Source: Dipteronia dyeriana (Eukaryota > Streptophyta > Magnoliopsida > Sapindales > Sapindaceae). From it: a DNA stretch of 64,000 nucleotides. The notes under the pieces are model-generated. The model saw nothing but the letters and a program-made list of their open reading frames with translations, did no database searches and was not told the DNA's origin. Below are positions 22,483 through 35,202 of the stretch, one piece after another (the first letter of the stretch is position 1; every line of letters starts with the position of its first letter). The DNA lies in contig CM065298.1 of NCBI GenBank assembly GCA_032871835.1, positions 109,805,476 through 109,869,475 of the forward strand, read 5' to 3'. Position numbers and translations under genes: made by a program.

Positions 22483-23440
22483 AACACGTAAAGAGGTACC
22501 AAAGCGCAATGGTGCATTACGATTATGATGACGCTCTCATGTGCCAGATTTTCCCGCAAACGTTAAGAGATCAAGAATCTATGTGGTTTGGAGGACTGTC
22601 AATAGGTTTCATCAAAAACTTTAAGGAGTTGGTGCAAGCATTCACCAGGTAGTTCATGAGAAATATCCAGTGAAGGAAATTCATATCAGCCTTGTCGACC
22701 TAAAAGCAAAGGAAGGACGAAAGGCTGAATGATTACTTGATTTGATTCCCACAAGAGGTGTCTGAAGTTCAGGACCCCAATGACGATGTTGTAGTATCAG
22801 TGTTCATTAACAGCTTATAGAACAACCATTTAACCCTAATTCTGAGGCAAAAGGGACCGACCACATATGCGAGCATGGTAGACTATGTTGGAGGATATGC
22901 CATGATGGAAGAAGAACATATAGCCCACAACGGAGAACTCATACATCGGGGTCTGACTGAGAGTAGTAAAAAAAATAAAGATGACAATCCGAAGAATAGT
23001 GGAAAAAGAGACCAGAAGGGCAACGGGGGAAATGGCAAGGATGGACGTAAAGATGACGACAAAGGTGACAAGCAACTTAAGTGGCAGTACACCAATTACA
23101 CCCCATTGGCAAGATGACAAGAAGAGATATTGAATGTGATAGAAGATAAGAATTTGTGCAAGAAGCCCCCAAGACAGTCAAGTTTTGCCAGGAGAGACAA
23201 CACCAAGTACTGTCGATATCACTAGGAGAATGACCATGAAACCTTCAAGTGCTATCAATTAAGGGATTACATCGAAAAACTAATTAGAGAATGACACCTC
23301 AAAGACATGATCCTTATAAGTGATGATGACTGGTACAATGATGCCTCAGTCAAGGGACGAGAGAGGAATCAAATGAGCCCTAGAAGGAATTCAGACAATG
23401 GGGCGATCCATACTATATTTGGCGGGTCACACATCTGAAG
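22483..23440 (+). pseudogene. gag of element D (5'-truncated, broken)
   Basis: It starts at the codons for HVKRYQSAM, equivalent to EHVRCYKSAM of A. It includes a capsid segment (WFGGLSIGFIKNFKEL), a charged Lys/Gly/Asp-rich linker (22960-23080) and the family phrase QYTNYTPLAR before a knuckle-like KYCRYH...DHETFKC with the C-x2-H-x4-H-x4-C pattern. An in-frame TAG splits the knuckle, and further stops follow. Its 5' end is lost at the B junction. Confidence 0.8.
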
Positions 23441-24260
23441 TAGCAGTCGAGAGAGGATGTCAGAAGTTAGAGAAGCTATAAACGGTTAGAGGAATCTTAT
23501 GGTGAATCTGCTAGCCCTGATAATAAGAAATCCAAACAAGGATGGGATCTAATAGTCTTCATTGAGGCAGACACACATGCATCGGAGGTAAGGCCGAGCA
23601 ACGCGATTGTTGTGTCGGTTCGCGAGGGACACAGGGAATTGAGAAAGGTGCTAATTGATAATGGTAGTTCAGCAGATATCTTGAGTGTGGAAGTATTTGA
23701 CCAACTCGGGTTATAAAAAAAGACCTCCAAACGCTTAGGATCCCATTAACAGTTTTTGGAGGAACAGAGGTAAGATCGTTGGAAATAGTAAAGTTACCTC
23801 TGAAGATTGGGAGCTTTCCCTGCTCCAAGACAGTGTTGTTAGACTTTGTGGTCGTAAATGTAGAAAATTGGCCATATAATGTCTTGTTAGGTCGACCTTT
23901 CCTGAATAAGGTAAAAGTTGTGACTGCCACGTATGCACTAACAGTGAAATTTCCAATGGAAGCTAGAGTAGGCATCATGGAAAGGTCACATGAATGGTCA
24001 AGAAAGGCGAATCTGACCGTATATAGATAAAAACCAGAACCTAAAGCAATGCTAATAGATACCCTTGTGGTAGATGGAGACTTGGAGATGGATGAAGTGG
24101 AATATTAAGCAGAAACCCCAACTCGGTTCGATCTGGACCCAAGGGAGGCATCTCAAGAAGATGGGAAAAACCAGGAGGAAAAACCGACCATGGAAGTTAC
24201 GGTTGATGAAAGTAATCTTAAAAAGACCATAAAGCTCTAGGCATGGTTGATAGAATAGGT
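23441..24260 (+). pseudogene. Protease region of element D
   Basis: Contains the retropepsin active site as LIDNGSSADIL near 23652 and the following conserved strand (SKTVLLDFVVVNVENWPYNVLLGRPFL) near 23826-23910, as in A and C. A frameshift near 23715 and stops near 24030 and 24106 break it. The active-site Asp-Asn-Gly-Ser is intact, unlike A. Confidence 0.8.
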
Positions 24261-25640
24261 TCAGGATGAAATGATCAGCTTACTGAAGGAATATAAAGAC
24301 ATGTTTGCATGACGATACAAAGATATGACTGGGATCAACCTGAATGTAATCTCCCATTACTTAGCGGCTGATCCCGATCGGAAACCAGACATTCAGAAAA
24401 TAAGACGGTTTAACCTAGAAAGAAGTAAGGCAGTCAAAGAAGAAGTGGAGAAGTTGTTGGCAGCCGGATCTATAAGAACGGCCAGTGGAGGATGTGTGTT
24501 GATTTCACTGACCTCAATAAAGCATGTCCGAAGAATAGCTTCCCCTTGCCTCGGATTGACCAGTTGACAGATGCAACAGCTAGTCATGAGTTATTAAGCT
24601 TCGTGGATGCTTAATCGGGATATAACCAGATCTGGATGTTTGAACCTGACGAAGACAAGACATCCTTTACAACCGACCAGGGGTTATATTGTTATAAAGT
24701 TATTCCTTTTGGCCCAAAAATGCTGGGGTGACCTACCAAAGACTTGTAAATAAGATGTTCGCCAGACAGATTGGTAAATAGGTATATGTTGATGACATGC
24801 TGATAAAGAGCGCAACGTCTGAGAAACATGTAGAAGACCATAGGGAAACATTTGGAGTGTTACGAAGGTTCGACATAAATCTCAATTCAAAGAAATACAT
24901 TTTTGGGGTACCTTCGGAGAGATTCTTAGGATTCCAAGTTCACCAGAGTAGGATCAAAGTAAACTTAAAAAAATAAAGGCATTAGAGAAGAAGAGGTCTC
25001 CAAAAACATTGAAGGAAATTCAGAAGTTAACGGGCTATTTAGCATCTCTGAACCGAATCATAAGCAAATCAATAGATAAATGTTTGCCCTTTTTCAAGGC
25101 AATCAACAAAGGCAAGGGGGTATGGTGGATTGATGAGTGTGAGCAGTCCTTCAGAAAGATCAAGCGGTATCTAGGAAACACACATATTCTATCCAAACCT
25201 TTTGAAGGAGAGGTGCTCTACCTATACCTATCGGTGACATTTATAGCAACAGGGTCAATACAAGTCAGGCTGGATGAGGGGGTACAAAAGCCTGTATATT
25301 ACACAAGCAAAGCTTTGCTATGGACCGAAACAAGATATTCACCAACTGAACAGATGGCATTGGCTCTTGTAACTATGAAGTTGTTCATTCACTGCCTATT
25401 GAGACATAGAGACGGAAGAAAGAAAAGACGGAGCGGGACTAAGCAAATGAGAAAGGTACCCCTTATACCCTGGGCGACACACATGCTACAATGGCCATGG
25501 CAAGGAAGGTGAGACCATATTTTCAAGCCACATGATTGAGGTCTATACAGGCTACTCTCTAAAGCTAATTCTGTCAAAGCCTGAGGTATTCAGGAGATTG
25601 ACCAAATGGGCTGTGGAGCTGAGTGAATTTGAGATAACAT
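24261..25640 (+). pseudogene. RT and first RNase H of element D (broken)
   Basis: RT motifs are visible: ERSKAVKEEVEKLLAAGSIR near 24420, then a deletion of about 50 bases relative to C that removes the YPQWVANVV-LVQKK segment, the FVDAXSGYNQ motif near 24600 with a stop, and the catalytic YVDDMLIKS near 24790. The gypsy RNase H follows (PVYYTSKALLWTETRYS). It is split by about 120 foreign bases at about 25376-25495, after which KVRPYFQAT and RLTKWAVELSEFE resume. Many stops occur. Confidence 0.85.
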
Positions 25641-26060
25641 TTCTACCAGAGCCGCAATAAAGAGGCAAGTTGTAGTTGACCTGATCATCGAGTTTGCCAA
25701 ACCAAACAGCGAGGTGATCAGGATCTTAAATGAGAATGAAGAGTTCGTTAAGAAATTGCATGTATATGGATTGTCAAACACATATGGCAGTGGGCCTTAC
25801 GGTTTGATTTCAAAGCCACTAACAACATGGTCGAGTATGAGGCATTTTTTGGCAGGACTTAGGGTTTGTATGGCTCGAGGGGCAGATGAGTTGGCGATAT
25901 TCAATGATTCACAAGTGGTGGTAAACCAAATTTTGGATGAATATCAGGCCAATGATAGCAACATGACTGCTTATTTAGGGATAGCTAAGATGTTACTTAG
26001 GAGGTTTAAGACATATAGGATTACTCAGAACCCAATGGGAGAAGAATGAGAAGGTAGACG
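25641..26060 (+). pseudogene. Second, archaeal-type RNase H of element D
   Basis: GLSNTYGSGP and FLAGLRVCMARGADELAIFNDSQVVVNQIL match the second RNase H of C at 57198-57608. An extra RNase H of this type between the gypsy RNase H and integrase is a known feature of the Tat lineage. The DSQ Asp is kept. The first Asp (VDGSS in C) is changed to a VYGLS-like sequence here, and the Glu motif (TEYEALLAGL in C) reads SMRHFLAGL, so catalytic residues are lost. Confidence 0.8.
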
Positions 26061-27431
26061 TTTTGTCAAAGTTGGCGTCGGCTACCGTCAGTGTATAGTC
26101 AAAGACCATCCCAATTGCTCATCTCAAGAGGCCAAGCATCGAGGATCAATCTAAAGTATCGGAGGTAGGAGCGGTTGAAAGAGAGCAGACCATTTGGATG
26201 ACCCCGATCAGGGAATACCTAGAGGATGGAACGCTTCCAATAGAAGTAACTGAGGCAAAACGTCTTAGATATAGAGCTACCAGATACTCGATAGTCGGGG
26301 ATGAATTATATAAAAGAGGATTTTTGAAGGCCTTTAGAGATGCGTCTGCTCAGTAGAAGGTAGACAGATATTGGAAAACATCTATGAGGGGGTCTGTGGT
26401 AACCACTTCAAAGGTAAAAGCCTGGCGTACAAAACTCTCACACAAGGCTTCTACTGGCTGACCCTATTCCAATATGCTCAGGCAGTCGTGGATCAATGTG
26501 GTAACTGCTAGAGGATAGCCAATGACATCAAGAGGCCTCTCGAATGGTTGAAGAGTCTGTCATCACCTTGGCCATTTGCCATGTGGGGGCTAGATTTGAT
26601 AAGCCCGATGCCAATAACAACCAAAAGAGGAGCAAAGTATGCCATTGTAGCTGTAGATTATTTTACAAAGTGGGTCGAGGCAAAAACACTGGTGCATATA
26701 ATCGAGGCTAACACAACGAGTTTCGTTAGAAAAACATCATCTACCAGTTCGGGATCCTAGACACAATAATCACAAACAACGAAACCCAATTCGATAGTGA
26801 CAATTTCAAGAACACGTGTCAAGATTTTGACATAAAAAATTATTATGCCACACTAGCTCACCATCAGACCAATGGCCAGATAAAAGCGGCAAATAAGATA
26901 ATCAAGCATACCTTAAAGGCTAAAATTAGATGCTAAAAAAAGGAACTGGGCAGACAAGTTGCACGAAGTTTTATGGGAATTTCGAACCGCAGAAATTGCC
27001 TCGATAAGAGAGATCCCTATTCACTAGCGTTCGGGATATAGGTTGTGATTCCAGTTGAAATACTTTATAATTCGCCAAGGGTACATCTCTTCTATCATGA
27101 GGCAAACATGGAGATGTTGGAACATAACTTAGATGAGTTGGAAGTAAAAAGGGATATGTCAAGGGTAAATAATGTGGCCTATCAGCAAAAGGCAACCAAC
27201 TACTACAACTCATATGTTCGAATCAGGAGAATCCAGCTCGATGATCTAGTTTTGAGGAGGGTGTCACCTAATATGAGAGATAAGTCAGCCGAGGCTTTGG
27301 CAGATAAATGGGAAGGCCAATACCAAGTGGCCGGGTTGGCCGACCATGGAGCATACCGTCTTGTCTGATTAGAGAGAAGCAAGCTATCTAGAGCATGTAA
27401 TGTTCAATATTTAAAGTTGTTCTACCCTTAG
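26061..27431 (+). pseudogene. Integrase of element D (broken)
   Basis: The zinc-binding N-terminal region (near 26270-26520) is frameshifted. The core begins WPFAMWGLDLISPMP near 26568 with the first Asp kept. The second motif reads ITNNETQFDS near 26770, where C has ITYNGTQFDN and the family expects DNG-x-QF, so the catalytic Asp is replaced by Asn. The third segment (HHQTNGQ) follows near 26870. The C-terminal part (27045-27365) with RRIQLDDLVLRRVSP and ADKWEGQYQV is open and ends in LKLFYP-stop at about 27430. Confidence 0.85.
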
Positions 27432-28699
27432 GGATTTCTTTGTTTTTTATTTTTCTATTTAGTATAAAGATAAACTTGTTTTTTGTTTCTTTTTAGCATT
27501 CAATAAAAGCCCATTTGAAGGAACAATTTCAAATGTTAAGAATAGTGTTCTAAAACTTGCTTTCGTATACAAAAGCAATCTCAGGGTACCTAGAAATCAC
27601 TTGGTATCAATTGAAGCACCCGAGAGGCCTAGTGAGGGGGCCAAAAATACATGTCGTAAAGGCAATGTATACTCACCAAAACTAACTAGATGCAATCAAG
27701 CACTGTTAGGGCGCATTCAGAACATAAGCACTTGATGGGATGCGCCAAGAGTTGAATGAGGGATATGTATTTTCAATCAGAAACAGGCACAAATAAAGCA
27801 CTTGTGAAGTCAGTAGAATATGAGATGCCCCGTTGCAACGAATCTTGATCAACAGACTATTGGGAGACGTTCCGATGACCTAGTTGACAGATAAAGGACA
27901 AAAGTCTATAAACTAAGTGTGCCATGTCAATGGGCTATAGAAGAACACTCATTGACATAAAAATAAGAGCAACAAGTTGATATGGGGTTTGAGTAATTGA
28001 TCGGCGAACATGAATGGCCTCTCCGACGCTACCTGAATAGGGGTTACGGTAAACCTCGCCATACGAAGTCACTTGGCCAGAGTTGAGACGTTAGACTCAA
28101 TACAGTTTGAGCAAACAGATAGTTCCGGCCAGACCAGAGATACCGAATTTGCAATAGTGCATCCAAACCGGGCGTGACTAAGAAACATATAACCGATTAG
28201 GAAGCGGTCGTGGTCAACTACGCCGGTATGGTTGTAGCTCAGTTAACTGGTTCGGTGTAAAGTAATACATATAATTTAAGCTAACTCGTAGGAACGACCC
28301 AGGTAAAAGTGCTGAGTCAAAGCTGGGCCATTCGGCCCAACATGAAAAAGGATGAGAGATCAAATTCAGGGGCGGTTCACGCCAGACAAAACAGTGTGCT
28401 CATAACCAAGACAATTAACCTGGCAGGCCAGACATTCATAGTTCAAGTTAATAAGCAGCCCCAACTATTTGTAGACCGTTTAGTTATTAGATGGATTATT
28501 TATTCTGACCTAGGTTTTGGGTTACCCCAAATGCGCAACAAAATGCCCAATTCACGTTAAGTCACTGGCTTAAATAGAAGCAGTAAGAATATAAAATGAT
28601 TTTATTTAAATAAAAAATGGAGAGATTACAAAGCAACAATTACATAAACATTGTAGAAAAGGGGTTTTAAGCATCTGGAGTGCTTGAAGGACCTCCAAG
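27432..28699. other. Gap between convergent pol and antisense gene in D
   Basis: No coding sequence is recognised. AATAAA words occur at both ends (near 27503 on + and in the opposite sense near 28606-28615), suggesting the 3' ends of two convergent transcripts. The tandem array seen at the equivalent place in C is not evident here. Confidence 0.5.
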
Positions 28700-29673
28700 C
28701 CCAGAGCTGCTAGGAAGAAGGTCACACCACCCAGGTCTTGGTTAAAGTCTCTGAAATTCGGCTAGATGATATAATCTTCAAGGTCATCGATCATAAATAG
28801 AGAATAGTCTGTGTCTGGTTAGGGCCCAACATCAATCCCATTGGTTAGGGCACAACTCTTTTCATCGGCGTTGAAAACCACCAGTGAAGACCTTGAAGGA
28901 AGCTCCAGGTTCACAAAATGAGGATCCTTCCCAATGGATCTGCAGTAGGCCTTCCACATAATCCTATGATTTTTTATGGCTTCCAAGGACTTATCCCTAT
29001 GCCTTTTGATAGTCCTGTCCCATTTTTGACGAGCCTCCACCGAGGACCTCTCCTTACCGCCGAAGAATATTTGGGTGGTGGCTAGCCCTCTCTCGAATTC
29101 ACTCAGCATGACAACATCAAAGGTTGAGAACCTCTTGTATTGGTCCACGTTCTGGACTTTGAGGGCTGACCTGGCTTACTGTGAAAGCACTTTCATACTA
29201 ACTTGTTGTTGCTTTAGGTCCTTCACTAGATGCTCATAATGAATTTGGGCCTCCTTTGATGCCTGCTGTGTCTCGAGCATGATTTGCTGAGCAGAGGTAT
29301 GTCCTGGACAATCCGGGTCTCCTCCTTGAATTTTTTTACTACTTTTTTAGCTAGGATGACCCTCGACTCGAGTTCAGCACTGCAGCTCTACCCAAATGAT
29401 CATATTTTCTAACTCAGTGTTCCTCGTAGTAAGCTCTCTAAGGGTTATCTCAACAACAGAAGCCCTACCTTGGACGTTGGCTATAGTTTTTCTCAGAGCA
29501 ACCTCAGTCACAACATGGGCATTTAGCTTCTCATCGTACTACCTAACTTTTAAGGCACTGGTAGACAAGGATTTAAAAGCATCTCCCTTCTCAGCAAAAA
29601 CACTTTTTAGATGAGATATCTCGGCATCCAACTTCTTTTGATCGGCCAAGGCTCTGGCTAACTCTTCCATCAC

Positions 29674-29744
29674 CTGAAAGAAGAAGTAAGAGTTAGGAAA
29701 ACTGAAAAACATGTAGGCAAAAAGGTGAGGTAAAAAACACTTAC
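29674..29744 (-). other. Intron 2 of D antisense gene (71 bp)
   Basis: On the minus strand the donor is TTTTT|GTAAGTG and the acceptor TTCTTTCAG|GTGATGG. Phase 0. The upstream exon ends IIFNNGVF, the counterpart of IFNGASY in C. Confidence 0.75.
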
Positions 29745-29964
29745 AAAAACTCCATTGTTGAAGATTATACGGATCAGCTCAGAGGTATTGGCAACCCATG
29801 CTTCCCTCTAGTACCCTTAACCAGATGACATTGATCGAAGCATAAAGAGGGGATCGGATCGTGAGCTACTTAAACGAAGAGGATATGGGGACTTAGAAAC
29901 TAGAACATCCAGGAGACCAGATGGAGTGGGTTGACCATCACTAGAATCGAAAATTGCCGGAGGC

Positions 29965-31504
29965 TGTTAGGATTATGCTCGATAGCAAGAGTATAATAAT
30001 GTATTTGACAATCTTTTCATATAAATAAAGTGATTTATAGTTTAACAAATTTTATAGCATTTATAGTTTTATTATTATAATTGTCAAAAGTAAATAATCA
30101 TAGGGTCAAAGGACTATGAGAAAAGAAGAATTATTCATACATCTAGATATGTATGAGCTAGACACAATTCTTTAGTTAGTCTTGAATAATATTCACAACT
30201 TAAGATAAAAGGTTGGGCGCCTTTATCTTGTCAAAGTTGTAGATTCTTTTGCTAGCATTTGAATGAGATCAAATGTTTTATGATGAGTCTAAAATCATCA
30301 AAGTGAGGTGTCTTTGGGCAAAAGAATCTAGTGCACTGGGTGCATTGAACAGGATCATAATGAAATACTTTATCTAGAACCGTCAATGGATAAAAGTTTT
30401 TATTTGAAGACAATCGTAGAGTCTATCTCAATCCTGAGATAAATGATGGACTTATGATTGCAAGTGTTATCATTTTAGCTATCAATGAGTACGATTATAT
30501 AGCATAGTCTATCCTCGATAGTTTGGTGGTATTCATTTGTTAATCGATAGAGGACTTCATTTATAGATATGGATATCATGGCTCCATTCATTGAATGAGA
30601 GTAGAATGCCATCATATGGATGTTTTGAGGTCTTGGATATTAAATCTTAACGTTAAGTTTTCAATATTGTCTATTGAAACATGGCTTCCTAACAAGTCAA
30701 AATATCCAAGTTCAAAATGTGGTCATATGAGTAAATATGGTAACTTGGAGAGCTATAAGCGGTCTATGAGCTCTTGGCGATTTCTGGTATTCTTCACGAG
30801 GATACACTTTCTCCAATAAGGTTGTCTAGGGTATGAATGAGTAACATCAACTTATTCTATCTTTATTTAAGAGTTCAATTTTAGTTCTTTAGTGGAATGA
30901 ACTAAAATTAAATAGATCGGACCTAAGTGAATCATTTGTTGATTGTGATTGTGTTGTGTCTATTGGAGCTTAAACTTAGATAGCCCGCCAAGATCCCTAA
31001 TCCACACGAACTTGCATGGATCACTTGATATATTCTACTGGACCAATTTAGGAGTCCATCTAGAATTGTATTGAGGCATGTGGAATTGTTTCTTTTTGTA
31101 AGAATAGGTCTAGTTCACATGTGGACTTTTTATTAAGGTTCAATGGATTTAATAAAATAAGAAAAATAATATATTGCCCATATCCATATGTTGGGTGGCA
31201 AGGCTATTAAGAATAGCTTAAATATATTATTTTTATTTTATTATTTAATTAAATGGAAATTAATTAATTTGTTGATTAATTAATTATTTAATTAAAAGTC
31301 AAAATCTTTTTCCTAGTAGGAGATGGTCTCCTAAAATTATGCTATTGTTGGTAGTATAATTAATATTAAAGACTATATTTGATAAGTGGATAAAAAAAAG
31401 AATTATTTATCTAATCAAATTAGGAAGTCCTTACTATGTTTACAAATACACTATTGAGTTGGATTAGGAGTCTTGATGTAGGATAGAATTCATTTAGAAA
31501 AAGG

Positions 31505-31550
<46 letters not shown>

Positions 31551-32304
31551 AGGATAGAATTCCTTTTAGATAAGGATTCTTAACTACCAAATAAATCCAT
31601 CTAAGGAAAAGATTCTTGCCAACCAAGTAAATCCTTCTTAGGAGAGGATTTATGATGCTATATATATATGTGTGTGATTTTTGGCCAGCCTAAGGCAATT
31701 GATAGAGAATTTCGGCCAGCCCTATTTTTCTAAGAGAAGAATTCGACCATCATAGGAATTTTGATGGAGAAAAATCTGATTTTACTCTAGACAAAATTCG
31801 ATCAACTCTAAGCAATAGTGTGTGAATTTGGTCAAGAAGAGAAAAAAGGGAACGTTTTTGTTTTCAATAGTACAATAGTATCCTTTACATCAAAAGGGTT
31901 TTGTGTACAACATCGAATCAAGGTTCACGCGAGTTTCAATCAAATTGATTGATAATTCACAAGTGGCCAGACGTTCTTGATTTTTCTCTTGGAGGATTAT
32001 TGTGACTAACAAGGAACAAGATTTTGTTTGTTTCCATCCTCAGGTATACAGGATAAAGAAATGGAGCCCACACTCCCAGGTGATTCACGTTCGTGATTGG
32101 ATTGGAAGATCTTACGGAATTAATTCGGTGTGTGTTCAATCGTCACAAGAAAAAGGTACGACACTTTTTATATACATCAATTAATCTTGGGTTAAGGTTC
32201 TCGTTGCATAAAAGGGAAAAAAAATTATCTATACGCAAACCCTAATTTTCAAATTTTCTAATTTTCTCACGCTTCCGTTGCGTTTTGAATCGATTTTTCC
32301 TACA
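29965..32304. mobile_element. 2.3-kb insertion in D antisense exon, probable solo LTR
   Basis: Interrupts the D antisense gene. It begins TGTTAGGATT and ends TTTTTCCTACA, short inverted ends of the TGTTAGGA/TCCTACA kind seen in copia LTRs. It has no coding region. It contains a (TA)20 tract at 31509-31548 and TATA-like words. The immediate five-base flanks (GAGGC and ATCAC) do not match, so the boundaries or the solo-LTR reading need checking. Confidence 0.5.
31509..31548 (+). repeat. (TA)20 microsatellite
   Basis: About 40 bases of uninterrupted TA, flanked on both sides by related AGGATAGAATTC / AAGGATTCT words that form imperfect direct repeats. Confidence 0.95.
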
Positions 32305-33186
32305 ATCACCGCTGGAGGAGTCGGGTCAGTGACATCCTGTACCTTTGAGACTACAATACCCTCTCCAGCCTAAGAGCCAGTTGTAGGGGCTTCTAAGCAC
32401 TGCCTCTTAGGAGCTTGACCTTCACTTATAAAATCCAGATGGAGGGACCCAAGAAGTGTGATAGAGGGGACATTCTCAAGCTGGCTTGTCCCCATATCCT
32501 TAACCAACTTAACTGTAGTGCCAGTCCTAGATTTAAACACCGGGAGGAGTGCTTGCTCCTCCGTGACATCAAGCAACTCATCGTCAATAAATTTACCCTC
32601 CGAGTCAAGTCTATCATCATCAGAGTCAGCGTTAGTAAAAACTATCAGACGCTTAACGGAGAACTGCATGGAGGTCTTCCCTGGTTGATATATGGGCAGA
32701 TCTAAACAACGATGGTCAGTTTGAACCTGAGAAGGCTCATGATGAGTGATAAGCACTGTCACACCAGTTGGCTTGACCAGATCGGATGGGATGGAGGAAG
32801 ATATTATGGTAACTGGATCACCTATTTTCTTTGATCGCTGCTCCCATAAAATTTGGTCAAATAAGGTCTTCTGATCATCCTCTTCCTCATCCAGAATGAT
32901 AAGATTAACCCCTAACTGGGAAGGCAATGGATCATTAGCACACGGAGCCTCTGCTCTCTTACGGATAGCCTAGGGGGCGGAAGATCCCTCCACAGCCTTA
33001 GCCATTTTGCTACTATAGGCCTTTTCATTAGACTCCACACTATCAGATCTATCTTTACTTGGTTCCTTTCTGCTTGGCCTATCCATGGTGGGCCTATCTC
33101 AGCTATACCTCTCCCTACTAGATCTCTCGTGGTCGGACTCTTCTAAGGAACACACCCGGGCGAGCTGATCGGTCTATTTCTGTACA

Positions 33187-34870
33187 TGTTATAGGTCTCC
33201 ATTTCCTATTATTTGTGCTTTTTTCTTGGGTGAAATAAGGTATTTTATGTGTTAGTTGAGCATGTATAGATCACATTCCATTCAAGAGGTGTTAGATGTT
33301 ATTTTGGAGAAAAAGAGCAAAAAGTTGATTTTTAGACAGTGCAGAACAGTCATATTACGAGGCCTATATCTCTCAGCTTCGATCGAATTGTGTGTCCTAC
33401 TATCTATGGATTGAAATCTCCATAAGTCTAGTTTCTGGCGCACTTTACGGATCGCAATTCCGATATTCCTATAAGAAGTTATGCTCAATTTGGTAACCAA
33501 AGGTCAATGCTGGATAGTCAACCGCGGGCTAGACCGCCGTCCAGGCATGAGACCTAGCCAGCGGTCTACGGAGCGGTACTTGGCAGAGGAATTCCGCGGT
33601 TTGGACTGCGGCAACCTCTGGAGTGACCCAGGCCTTAGTTAGACGGATTTTTGAAGGAAAACCACTCCAAATTGGTCCAGAATTGTTCCAAAACTTCCCA
33701 AATCAAATTCTAATGATTTTAGAAGACCAAAACATGTTTGAGAAACTTCCAAAACTCAAATTATGAGTCAAATATCAAAAGAGGAAATTCAATTTAGGAA
33801 AGGATTCTCATTCCTTGTTTCATTCTACTTTCCCACTTGATAGATTTCCTAAACCTAAGAAGAATTGGGGGTTCACAAGGAATAATCACCTATAAATACT
33901 TCCTATTTTTTACGATTCAAACAAAAAAGACAAGCCAAGGGAGGTCCCAAGCCACCAAGGGGGCTGTCCACCACCACTCCAACACCATACATCACCTCAC
34001 AACTTCCATTCATCGTTGCGCAATCGAAGATTCGAAGACGAAGAAGAATTCATCGTTGAAGATTTGAAGAATAGGCCTCAATGGGTTTTATTGTTTCTTT
34101 CTCTTCTCTTTTTATTTTCGCCATGTGTAACTAATTACATACTGGGGAATCAATGTGAACCTCTATGAATGCTCTTTGTTAGAATTGACTATATTTAATT
34201 AAATTAAGTTTTGATTCATTCAATTCATCCTATGTCTTAATTCTTTATTCTTGTTAATGCATGATCATACGTTTGCATGAATTTAGGGTATTGATAATTT
34301 AATGATTGAGGTTGGAGTATAGATCTATACGTAATCTTAATTAATATTCAATTGAATGGATAAAGCTAATCTTAGCATTTATCTATGCAAGTAGATTTTG
34401 GTTCATTGTTCTTGTACTTAATGGGCTCTCGGTTGTAGTTTGCGCCATTGATCTATGGGTAAATTGTAATTGAGAACACTTGATTCATCCTAGGATCATA
34501 CGGTAACAATCATACTTAAGATAAGAAAGAACCCTTAACTTGATTAATATTCTGTTATCAAAGTCAATTCGAAACATTGAGTAAACATAGTTGGGGAGCA
34601 TTGATGACCTAATTCTTCCATCTCTTGATCACAGCACCAATTCTTTGTTAAATTGCTTTTATAGGATAATTTAGTTTTAGTTTTAATTCAAACTTCAAAC
34701 AAATCTCTTCACAACAAATCTCTCGGTTACTTTTGATTTAATTAGAATTAGAATTAGTTATAATCAGTAAATCACTTTTCTCGTGGGAACGATCCTTACT
34801 TGCCGTTGTGCTTATCTTCGCGATTTGTGCATTTGTGAGTATTGTTTTTATAAAGCACAAATTTACAACA
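33187..34870. mobile_element. 1.7-kb insertion in D antisense exon, probable Athila-type solo LTR
   Basis: Begins TGTTATAGGTC and ends TTTACAACA (inverted ends TGTTRTA). The stretch at 33350-33495 (CATATTACGAGGCCTATATCTCTC..., ending GTTATGCTCAATTTGG) resembles 20985-21125 of the B LTR, pointing to an Athila-like LTR. It contains a GC-rich block near 33520-33620 and no coding region. Flanks do not show a clean five-base duplication. Confidence 0.55.
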
Positions 34871-35121
34871 CATCACGGGCCTATCTCTAGATGATCCTCT
34901 TCGATCACTTCTGAATGGAAGGGCATCCCTACAGATTGTTTCGGCCTGTCCAGTAAGAACCCCCAAAGAATCGTGGTAAGACTCATACACGTGCTCCACT
35001 AAGTCATTTACAGGAGGAGCAATTTCTTGAGCCACCTGATCAGCAGCCACCTTCCTACTTACCCGACTAAGGTTCTTAGCATTTCCAGCTTGCTCACCAG
35101 CAACAACGTCCACTTCATAGA

Positions 35122-35202
35122 CTGAAAAGAAAAACATAAAATAAAATAGTAAGCATGAATACAAGCGGTAAAAATCAGGGAGCATAAAAAACGAGGACCT
35201 AC
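35122..35202 (-). other. Intron 1 of D antisense gene (81 bp)
   Basis: On the minus strand the donor is CGTT|GTAGGTCC and the acceptor CTTTTCAG|TCTATG. Splicing joins KR to FYEVDVVAGEQAG in phase 1, matching RR to LFDSDVVSDLQAP in C. The intron is T-rich. Confidence 0.75.
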
